A stretch of DNA of 6,880 nucleotides from DATLFP01 sp035540955. GTDB lineage: Bacteria > Actinomycetota > Acidimicrobiia > Acidimicrobiales > CADCSY01. Made by a program: the position numbers and the translations under genes. Below are positions 1 through 5,612 of this stretch, in pieces. The first letter of the stretch is position 1. Each line of letters begins with the position of its first letter. The stretch lies in assembly GCA_035540955.1 (NCBI GenBank), contig DATLFP010000024.1:1-6880 (forward strand). Reading direction: 5' to 3'. Below the pieces are notes generated by a model that saw only the letters and a list, made by a program, of their open reading frames with translations, made no database searches and was not told where the DNA came from.

Positions 1-928
1 CACCCTGCAGAAGCCGGTCTTCATCATCGCCATCTTCGTCGCCCTCTTCGTGTTCGGCCTCGTCGCCTTCGCCATGTGGAAGTTCCGGGAGCGGCCGGGT
101 GACGATCACGACGAGCTCCCGCACCAGCTGCACGGCAACACCAAGCTCGAGATCGGCTGGACGATCCTGCCGGCGCTCGTGCTCGCCGCCATCTCCGCCT
201 TCACCCTGCCGGTGATCTTCGACCTCGCCGACGAGCCGGACGAGTACCTGGCTGTCGACGTGTGGGGTCAGAAGTACTGGTGGGGTTACGAGTACCCGGG
301 TGAGGGCAACGGGCAGTACGGCATCGAGTCGGCCGGGATCCGCACCGCCAACGAGCTGCACATCCCCGTCGGCGTTCCCGTGTACCTGACGCTGCGCTCC
401 AACGACGTGATCCACTCGTTCTGGGCCCCGAAGCTGAACGGCAAGCGCGACGTCGTGCCCGGCCGGACCCACTACTGGAAGCTCGAGGCCGACGTGCCCG
501 GGGTGTATTCCGGCCAGTGCGCCGAGTTCTGCGGCACCTCGCACGCCTTCATGCGCCTCAAGGTGGTGGCGCACGACCAGGCAAGCTGGAACCGCTGGGT
601 CGCCACGATGCAGGCTCCGCTCGAGGAACCGTCCAGCGGATTGGCGGCCGAGGGCTTCGAGCTGTTCGTCCAGAAGGGGTGTGCCGGGTGCCACCAGGTG
701 GACGGTCAGTTCGAAGACGTCGCCGCCGACGCCCCCGCCGCACCCAACCTGACGAAGCTGTTCACCCGCGACTGCTTCGCCGGCTGCATCTACGACCTCA
801 ACGACCGCAACGAGCTCGAAGCGTGGCTGCGTGACCCGATGCGGAAGGATGGGTCGCTGATGGTCATCGGCGAGCTCACCGAGGACGAGATCGACCGCCT
901 GTACGCCTACCTGGAGACGCTCAGATGA
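1..928 (+). CDS. ctaC: Cytochrome c oxidase subunit II with fused cytochrome c domain (5' partial)
   Basis: Membrane-anchored electron-entry subunit of a caa3-type oxidase; its CuA centre and heme c pass electrons to subunit I. The reading frame is open to the left edge (first full codon at base 2), so the start lies outside the window. The GTG at 50 falls inside the first membrane helix and is not a credible start. Visible in order: helix 1 (about 2-85), a GDDHDELP loop, helix 2 (about 150-225), and a CuA cupredoxin domain. The CuA domain has the aromatic KYWWGYEYP segment, the first CuA His at 413-415, and the CAEFCGTSHAFM ligand block at 518-553, which supplies Cys, Glu, Cys, His and Met. 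A C-terminal heme c domain follows, with CAGCH at 680-694 and a probable axial Met at 860-862. An unusual DCFAGC segment lies at 770-787. The stop overlaps the start of a possible mini-ORF, and ctaD begins 37 bases later. Confidence 0.96.
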   Translation, partial: TLQKPVFIIAIFVALFVFGLVAFAMWKFRERPGDDHDELPHQLHGNTKLEIGWTILPALVLAAISAFTLPVIFDLADEPDEYLAVDVWGQKYWWGYEYPGEGNGQYGIESAGIRTANELHIPVGVPVYLTLRSNDVIHSFWAPKLNGKRDVVPGRTHYWKLEADVPGVYSGQCAEFCGTSHAFMRLKVVAHDQASWNRWVATMQAPLEEPSSGLAAEGFELFVQKGCAGCHQVDGQFEDVAADAPAAPNLTKLFTRDCFAGCIYDLNDRNELEAWLRDPMRKDGSLMVIGELTEDEIDRLYAYLETLR

Positions 929-966
929 ACGAGGGCGCAGCCCGCCCCCCTGTGCGGGAGCACTGA
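925..966 (+). CDS. Possible 13-codon mini-ORF linking ctaC and ctaD
   Basis: This short frame reads MNEGAARPPVREH. Its ATG overlaps the ctaC stop as ATGA (925-928), and its TGA shares one base with the ctaD ATG as TGATG (964-968). A GGAG lies at 913-916, eight bases before the ATG. It exactly fills the only sizeable gap inside the operon. A role as a translational-coupling leader, carrying ribosomes from ctaC to ctaD, is inference. The peptide is hydrophilic and resembles nothing I know. A frame of this size can easily arise by chance in GC-rich DNA. Confidence 0.3.
   Translation: MNEGAARPPVREH
941..958 (+). promoter_or_regulatory. Small hairpin covering part of the ctaD ribosome binding site
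   Basis: CCCGC (941-945) can pair with GCGGG (954-958) around an 8-base loop. The right arm contains the first three bases of the ctaD Shine-Dalgarno GGGAG (956-960), which sits five bases before the ATG. If it forms in the mRNA, the hairpin would reduce free initiation at ctaD until a ribosome reading through from ctaC or the mini-ORF opens it. The stem is only five base pairs, so this is a weak structural call. Confidence 0.22.
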
Positions 967-2951
967 TGGCCGTCACCGACGAACGCCCGCTCGAGCTCAC
1001 GACCGGCGACGACGCCGTCGTCGGCCACCCGCTCGGCGCGTTCACGCGCCCGACGAAGACCACCGGTTGGCGATCGTGGCTCACGACCATCGACCACAAG
1101 AAGATCGGCATCCTCTACGGCGGCACCGCGCTCTTCTTCTTCTTCATCGGTGGCATCGAGGCGCTGCTGATCCGCATGCAGCTGGCACAGCCCGACGGTC
1201 AGGTCCTCACCGCCAGCCAGTACAACCAGGTCTTCACCATGCACGGCACGACGATGGTCTTCCTCGTCGTCATGCCGCTGGCGGCGGCGTTCGCCAACTA
1301 CCTCATTCCCCTGCAGGTCGGCGCGCGAGACGTCGCCTTTCCCCGACTCAACGCCTTCAGCTACTGGACGTTCCTCTTCGGGGGCATCGTCCTCAACGCC
1401 GGCTGGTTCCTGGGCGGCTCGCCCGACAACGGGTGGTTCAACTACGCGCCGAACTCGGGTCTCGCATACAGCCCGGGGCACGGCATCGACTTCTGGAACC
1501 TCGGGCTCCTGATCGCCGGCATCGCCTCGCTGGTCGGCGCCGTGAACCTCATCGTGACGTGCCTCAACATGCGGGCACCGGGCATGACGCTCCTGCGGAT
1601 GCCGGTCTTCACGTGGATGGCGCTGGTGACGCAGTTCCTGCTGCTGTTCGCCATCCCCGTGCTCACCGTCGCCCAGTTCCTGCTGCTGTTCGAACGCCTC
1701 TTCGGCGCGGGGTTCTTCGATCCGGCGGCCGGTGCCGACCCACTGCTCTGGCAACACCTGTTCTGGATCTTCGGGCACCCGGAGGTCTACATCATGATCC
1801 TGCCGGCGTTCGGCATCGTGTCCGAGATCATGCCGGTCTTCGCCCGCAAGCCGCTCTTCGGCTACCCGTTCATGGTGTTCTCGGGCATCGCCATCGGCTT
1901 CATGGGCTGGGGCGTCTGGGCCCACCACATGTTCGCCTCCGGCCTCGGGCCGGTCTCGGTGGCGGCGTTCTCGCTCTCGACGATGTTCATCGCCGTGCCC
2001 ACCGGCGTGAAGATCTTCAACTGGGTCGGCACGCTCTGGGGCGGCAAGCTCCGGCTCACCGTCCCGATGGCGTTTGCGATCGCACTGGTGGTGCAGTTCA
2101 CCGTCGGCGGCGTCTCGGGGGTGAGCCACGCGGTGGCGCCGTCGGACACCCAGCAGACCGACACCTACTACATCGTCGCCCACTTCCACTACGTGCTGTT
2201 CGGAGGCGCCCTGTTCGGCATGGTCGGCGGGCTCTACTTCTGGTGGCCGAAGATCTTCGGTCGCCACCTCCGCGATCGGCTGGGGTGGTGGCACTTCTGG
2301 TTGATGGCGATCGGCTTCAACCTCGCCTTCGGGCCCATGCACATCCTCGGCCTCCAGGGGATGCCGCGGCGCACCGCCTCCTATCCCGAGGGCATGGGCT
2401 GGGACTTCTGGAACCTGGTCGAGACCGTCGGCGCCTTCATGATCGGCGTCTCGTTCCTCGTGTTCGCCTACAACATCATCGTCAGTCGCAACAACCCGCC
2501 GGCCGAGGCCGACCCCTGGGACGGGCGCTCACTCGAGTGGGCGACGTCGTCACCGCCGCCGGTGCACAACTTCGACGAGATCCCGACGGTCACCCACCTC
2601 GACGAGTGGTGGCACCGGAAGTACCGCGAGGACGACCAGCACCGCATGGTGCGGGTCGAAGGCGTGAAGTCCTTCACCTCGCCCGACGGGCCGGCCGAGG
2701 CGCCGCACCTGCCGTCGCCGTCGTACTGGCCGCTCGTCCTGGCCCTGGGTCTGCCCTTCATCGCCTTCGGCCTGCTCTACACCTACTGGCTGTGTGCGGT
2801 CGGTGGCCTGCTGGTGATCGCCGCGGCATACGGGTGGAGCCTGGAGCCGTCGGTCGACCCTGCCGCCGCCCACCACGACGAGGCGCACCACGACGCCCAT
2901 GACGAGGTGCTCGAGCCGGTCGCCACCACGCCCGAGGAGACGACCGAATGA
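966..2951 (+). CDS. ctaD: Cytochrome c oxidase subunit I, A1-type, with C-terminal two-helix extension
   Basis: Catalytic, proton-pumping integral membrane subunit that reduces O2 to water. The 661 residues include the 12-helix core: heme a ligands H93 and H408, heme a3 ligand H406, and CuB ligands H271, H320 and H321. The HPEVY block (271-275) supplies the A1-type Glu273 and the cross-linking Tyr275. D-pathway positions N111, D122 and N129 and K-pathway T346 and K349 are present. Thr398 stands where the subunit I Mg-site His normally precedes the conserved Asp (D399). After helix 12 comes a polar linker (about 510-583), then two more closely spaced helices (about 584-624), as in 14-helix caa3 enzymes. 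A tail with five His between 636 and 645 ends the protein. The ATG at 966 is chosen for its GGGAG five bases upstream. The stop overlaps the ctaE ATG as ATGA. Confidence 0.98.
   Translation: MAVTDERPLELTTGDDAVVGHPLGAFTRPTKTTGWRSWLTTIDHKKIGILYGGTALFFFFIGGIEALLIRMQLAQPDGQVLTASQYNQVFTMHGTTMVFLVVMPLAAAFANYLIPLQVGARDVAFPRLNAFSYWTFLFGGIVLNAGWFLGGSPDNGWFNYAPNSGLAYSPGHGIDFWNLGLLIAGIASLVGAVNLIVTCLNMRAPGMTLLRMPVFTWMALVTQFLLLFAIPVLTVAQFLLLFERLFGAGFFDPAAGADPLLWQHLFWIFGHPEVYIMILPAFGIVSEIMPVFARKPLFGYPFMVFSGIAIGFMGWGVWAHHMFASGLGPVSVAAFSLSTMFIAVPTGVKIFNWVGTLWGGKLRLTVPMAFAIALVVQFTVGGVSGVSHAVAPSDTQQTDTYYIVAHFHYVLFGGALFGMVGGLYFWWPKIFGRHLRDRLGWWHFWLMAIGFNLAFGPMHILGLQGMPRRTASYPEGMGWDFWNLVETVGAFMIGVSFLVFAYNIIVSRNNPPAEADPWDGRSLEWATSSPPPVHNFDEIPTVTHLDEWWHRKYREDDQHRMVRVEGVKSFTSPDGPAEAPHLPSPSYWPLVLALGLPFIAFGLLYTYWLCAVGGLLVIAAAYGWSLEPSVDPAAAHHDEAHHDAHDEVLEPVATTPEETTE
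1632..1692 (+). repeat. 19-bp direct repeat within ctaD
   Basis: CAGTTCCTGCTGCTGTTCG occurs identically at 1632-1650 and 1674-1692. The offset is 42 bases, so the copies are in frame and 14 codons apart. Each copy encodes QFLLLF, placing two identical hydrophobic hexapeptides around the helix 5 region just before the FFDP segment that leads to helix 6. It may reflect local duplication or simply repeated Leu codons (CTG) in a hydrophobic helix. Confidence 0.6.
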
Positions 2952-3565
2952 CCACGACGGCGGAGCACACGAGCGCCGCCCACCCGACCGAGGCGCACCA
3001 CACCTCGACCGGCCTCTCGAACGAGAAGCTGGCGATGTGGATCTTCCTCGGGTCGGAGTGCCTGCTCTTCGGCGGCCTGATCTCGACGTTCCTGCTCTAC
3101 CGCGAGGTCGATCCGCTGCGCGGCCCTTCGGTCGAGTCGCTGTACGACATCCCGTTCACCTCGGTGAGCTCGTTCGTCCTGCTGATGAGCTCGCTCACGA
3201 TGGTGCTGGCGGTGGCCGCCATCAAGCGGGGTGACCAGCGCAACACCCGGGTGTGGCTGATGACCACGGCGCTCCTCGGCGCGTCGTTCGTCGGTGGGCA
3301 GGTCTACGAGTTCACCGTCTTCTACCGCGAAGGCCTCGGCTACACCACCAACCTGCAGGGGTCGGCGTTCTACACGCTCACCGGGTTCCACGGTGTCCAC
3401 GTGTCGCTCGGCATCGTGATGCTGCTCTCGCTCGTCGTGCTGTCGCTCCGGGGCCGGATGGGTACGGAGCGGGCCGAGACGGTCGAGATCGTCGGGCTCT
3501 ACTGGCACTTCGTCGACGTCGTCTGGATCGTGATCTTCACCGTCGTCTACCTCATCACCCCGTAG
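2948..3565 (+). CDS. ctaE: Cytochrome c oxidase subunit III (five-helix form)
   Basis: Integral membrane subunit that packs against subunit I and stabilises the oxidase during turnover. It has 205 residues and five predicted helices (about 28-50, 73-93, 103-124, 142-168, 184-203). This is the short form lacking the first two helices of the mitochondrial protein. Family landmarks seen are the SECLLFGG segment with Glu37, Glu121 in the third helix, GFHGVHV (146-152), and YWHFVDVVW (185-193) in the last helix. The N-terminal 20 residues are polar with His at 7, 12, 17 and 18. The ATG overlaps the ctaD stop by four bases and has GGAG at 2936-2939, indicating coupled translation. Alternative identities are unlikely. 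Confidence 0.96.
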   Translation: MTTTAEHTSAAHPTEAHHTSTGLSNEKLAMWIFLGSECLLFGGLISTFLLYREVDPLRGPSVESLYDIPFTSVSSFVLLMSSLTMVLAVAAIKRGDQRNTRVWLMTTALLGASFVGGQVYEFTVFYREGLGYTTNLQGSAFYTLTGFHGVHVSLGIVMLLSLVVLSLRGRMGTERAETVEIVGLYWHFVDVVWIVIFTVVYLITP

Positions 3566-3573
3566 GAGCACCG

Positions 3574-3894
3574 ATGGCCACCGAGCACCAGACCATCGAG
3601 CATCACGACGAGATCGATCACGACCACCCCAGCGACGGCAGGTACATCCAGATCGCGCTGATCCTCGGTGTGATCACCGCGGTCGAGGTCATGACCTACG
3701 TGGTCGACTTCGGCGCGCTCATGGTCCCGTCGCTGGTGATCATGATGATCGCCAAGTTCGGCATCGTCGCCGCCTACTTCATGCACCTGAAGTTCGACAG
3801 CAACCTGTTCACGCGCGTCTTCGTGAGCGGGATCCTCCTCGCCATCGGCGTCTACGTCGCGTTCCTGACGTCGCTGCACATCTTCTCCTCCTAG
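3574..3894 (+). CDS. ctaF: Cytochrome c oxidase subunit IV, prokaryotic PF03626-like
   Basis: Small accessory membrane subunit of the oxidase, with 106 residues and three predicted helices (about 24-45, 50-70, 82-102). The segment FGIVAAYFMHLKFD between helices 2 and 3 is typical of the prokaryotic COX4 family found in Bacillus CtaF and in quinol oxidase subunit IV. The different four-helix actinobacterial CtaF lacks it. The first 22 residues are hydrophilic, with His at 5, 10, 11, 16 and 18 among Asp and Glu. The start is the ATG at 3574, preceded by AGGAG at 3564-3568 that overlaps the ctaE stop codon; it lies eight bases after that stop. A longer frame in the same phase extends upstream over ctaE but has no matching N-terminal sequence, so this start is preferred. 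Role and complex membership are inferred from family and position. Confidence 0.9.
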   Translation: MATEHQTIEHHDEIDHDHPSDGRYIQIALILGVITAVEVMTYVVDFGALMVPSLVIMMIAKFGIVAAYFMHLKFDSNLFTRVFVSGILLAIGVYVAFLTSLHIFSS

Positions 3895-3898
3895 CGAC

Positions 3899-4792
3899 AT
3901 GGACGCTTCCCTCCGCTTCCAGGCTCACCCCGAGATCTGGCTGCTGGTCGGGGGCATCGCCGCGCTCGCCGTCTACGCCGTGCGGCGGATCGGCCCGGCG
4001 GCCGTGGGGCCAGGAGAGGCGGTCGTCACCCGGTCACAGAAGGCGTGGTTCGTGGCCGGCCTCCTGACCCTGTGGGTGGCCTCGGACTGGCCCGTGCACG
4101 ATGTCGCCGAGGAGCACCTCTACTTCGTCCACATGATCCAGCACCTCCTGTACTCGTTCGCGGTGGTGCCCATGCTCATGCTGGCCACGCCGACCTGGTT
4201 GGCCCGCATGGTGGTCGGGTCGGGGCGGGGCTACGCAGTGTTCAAGCGGCTCACGCGGGTGGTACCGGCCACGCTGCTGTTCAACGGCGTCGTGGTGTTC
4301 AGCCACTGGCCCACGATCGTGAACGGCGTCGTCGAGAACGGCCTGCTCCACTACGGCGTCCACGTTCTGGTGGTGGCGACGTCGATCCTCATGTGGACCG
4401 GCGTGTGCGGCCCACTGCCCGAGCTGCGCTTCGCCCTCGGCGCCCAGATGCCGTACCTGTTCCTGCAGTCCATCATCCCGACGGTGCCCGCCGGGTGGCT
4501 CACCTTCGCCGAGGGCGTGGTGTACAAGTCCTACGACCACGCCGACCGGCTGTGGGGGATCAGCCTGGCCAACGACCAGCAGCTGGCGGGGATGATCATG
4601 AAGGTGGTCGGCGGACTGTTCCTCTGGTCGGTCATCGGGCTGCTCTTCATCCGCTTCGTGCAGTCCTCCGAGCACAGCGACCGGGCGCGCGGCGTCCCCC
4701 TCGACCGCCGCGCCCCCGACACCGCCGTGCTCACCTGGGCCGACGTCGAACGAGAGCTGCAGACCGCACCCCCCGCCCCCACCGAACCCTGA
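3899..4792 (+). CDS. ctaG: Cytochrome c oxidase assembly factor CtaG (Caa3_CtaG family)
   Basis: Polytopic membrane protein of the PF09678 type; in Bacillus, CtaG is needed for formation of active caa3 oxidase and is thought to act in CuB delivery. The 297 residues contain about seven helices (near 12-28, 47-64, 75-103, 124-141, 151-170, 183-207, 230-255). Candidate metal-binding residues cluster in DWPVHD (63-68), Glu71, Glu72, His73, HMIQH (78-82), His136, and His151/His155. The DQQLAGMIM segment (226-234) is also family-like. It differs from the unrelated Cox11 type of CtaG in proteobacteria. The ATG lies four bases after the ctaF stop. No Shine-Dalgarno precedes it; the bases just upstream are instead CTCCTCC (3885-3891), so initiation probably depends on ribosomes terminating at ctaF. 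The C-terminal 45 residues are polar and Pro/Arg-rich. Confidence 0.92.
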   Translation: MDASLRFQAHPEIWLLVGGIAALAVYAVRRIGPAAVGPGEAVVTRSQKAWFVAGLLTLWVASDWPVHDVAEEHLYFVHMIQHLLYSFAVVPMLMLATPTWLARMVVGSGRGYAVFKRLTRVVPATLLFNGVVVFSHWPTIVNGVVENGLLHYGVHVLVVATSILMWTGVCGPLPELRFALGAQMPYLFLQSIIPTVPAGWLTFAEGVVYKSYDHADRLWGISLANDQQLAGMIMKVVGGLFLWSVIGLLFIRFVQSSEHSDRARGVPLDRRAPDTAVLTWADVERELQTAPPAPTEP

Positions 4793-4799
4793 CCGGTCA
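4790..4799. repeat. 10-bp perfect palindrome at the ctaG stop
   Basis: TGACCGGTCA reads the same on both strands, and its first three bases are the ctaG stop codon. It lies five bases before the large inverted repeat at 4805-4855. It could be a protein-binding half-site pair or chance; no second copy was noticed in the window. Confidence 0.4.
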
Positions 4800-4804
4800 T
4801 CCAG

Positions 4805-4855
4805 CGTTCTGTGTCGACCGGCCGTCTCCATGAGACGGCGATCCGACACAGAACG
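4805..4855. terminator. Imperfect 24-bp inverted repeat between convergent genes, probable bidirectional terminator
   Basis: The left arm CGTTCTGTGTCG (4805-4816) is exactly complementary to 4844-4855, and GCCGTCTC (4821-4828) to 4832-4839. A 3-base CAT loop and a 4x4 internal mismatch (4817-4820 against 4840-4843) complete the structure, so 20 of 24 arm positions pair. It sits 12 bases after the ctaG stop and six bases after the stop of the opposing permease gene, where a terminator serving both strands is expected. Neither strand has a T-run after the stem. Actinobacterial terminators often lack U-tracts, so the call is plausible but not proven. A REP-like dispersed repeat is the main alternative. 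Confidence 0.6.
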
Positions 4856-4861
4856 GCGGCT

Positions 4862-5599
4862 TCAGGTCCAGCGGAACCAGCGGATGGCGGCGGCGGGGCC
4901 GATCACGGCCCACGCCGCGAGCACCAGCCAGGCCCGCACGGGGAGGTCGCCCCCGGCGCCGAGCGCACCGTGGAGCAGGTCGGCGAGCGACGCCGGCGGC
5001 AGCAGCCGCGACGCTCCCTGCAACCAGCCCGGCAGGCGCTCGAGCGGGAAGACCATGCCGCCCACCAGCAGCAGCAGCACGTACAGGCCGTTGGCAGCCG
5101 CCAGGGTGGTGAGGCCGGGCAGGGTCCCGCCCAGCAGCAGGCCGAGGCCGGCGAAGGCGACGGTGCCGAGCAGCACCGCGCCGACGGCGACCAGCGGTTG
5201 GGCGCCGCCGGAGTCCCACCCGAGGAAGACCGCCACGGCGGTGAGCACCGCCACCTGAACGAGCTCGACCGCGATGATCCCCACGGTCTTGGCCGTCACC
5301 AGCGTCGGCCGGCCGAGCGGTGTCACTGCCAGGCGCCGCAGCACGCCGTACTCCCGCTCGAACCCGGTGGCGATGGCGGGGCCGACCATGGCGGCCGACA
5401 TCACCGCCAGTGCCAGCACTCCCGGGAACAGGAAGTCGACCGGGTCGTCGACGCCGGCGGGCAGCGGAAGCACGTCGGCCACCGAGAAGAACACCAGCAG
5501 CACCACGGGGATGCCGAGCGTGAGCAGCGCCGACTCACCGCGCCGGAGCGTGAGCGCGACCTCGACGCGGGTCTGGGCCCGGAGGGCGCTCGCCCTCAT
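4862..5599 (-). CDS. ABC-2 type transporter permease (Rv1457c-like)
   Basis: Membrane half of an ABC exporter; the substrate is not identifiable from sequence. The 245 residues show six predicted helices (about 22-42, 55-79, 104-127, 136-160, 164-185, 222-241). A polar stretch after the second helix contains FEREYGVLRRLAVTPL (80-95), the coupling-helix region of ABC-2 permeases. GLLLGGTLPG (153-162) and the C-terminal RWFRWT agree, from memory, with the mycobacterial Rv1457c family, whose gene neighbours heme A synthase. The ATG at 5599 has GGGGA at 5610-5606 on its own strand. The start lies 13 bases after the ATPase stop, so the two are co-transcribed. It converges on ctaG, with the hairpin in between. 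A link to heme or oxidase biogenesis is inference from context only. Confidence 0.88.
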   Translation of the reverse strand: MRASALRAQTRVEVALTLRRGESALLTLGIPVVLLVFFSVADVLPLPAGVDDPVDFLFPGVLALAVMSAAMVGPAIATGFEREYGVLRRLAVTPLGRPTLVTAKTVGIIAVELVQVAVLTAVAVFLGWDSGGAQPLVAVGAVLLGTVAFAGLGLLLGGTLPGLTTLAAANGLYVLLLLVGGMVFPLERLPGWLQGASRLLPPASLADLLHGALGAGGDLPVRAWLVLAAWAVIGPAAAIRWFRWT

Positions 5600-5612
5600 C
5601 GCCGGTCCCCGG

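Noticed and set aside
50..52. GTG as the start of ctaC
   Set aside because: It lies inside the first membrane helix. The frame stays open and hydrophobic to the left edge, so the true start is outside the window.
921..2342. Long - strand open frame (473 codons) antisense to ctaD
   Set aside because: Its composition is dominated by Arg, Glu, Asp, His and Gly without domains, as expected for the complement of a GC-rich gene. The + strand has every catalytic residue of subunit I.
3253..3573. Upstream in-frame extension of ctaF (GTG or other start near 3253)
   Set aside because: The extension is Arg/Pro-rich and out of frame over real ctaE. The ATG at 3574 has a good AGGAG and gives the normal family length.
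4805..4855. Inverted repeat as transposon ends or an attachment site
   Set aside because: There is no transposase or integrase, no flanking target duplication, and the arms are separated by only a 3-base loop, so a hairpin is the simpler reading.
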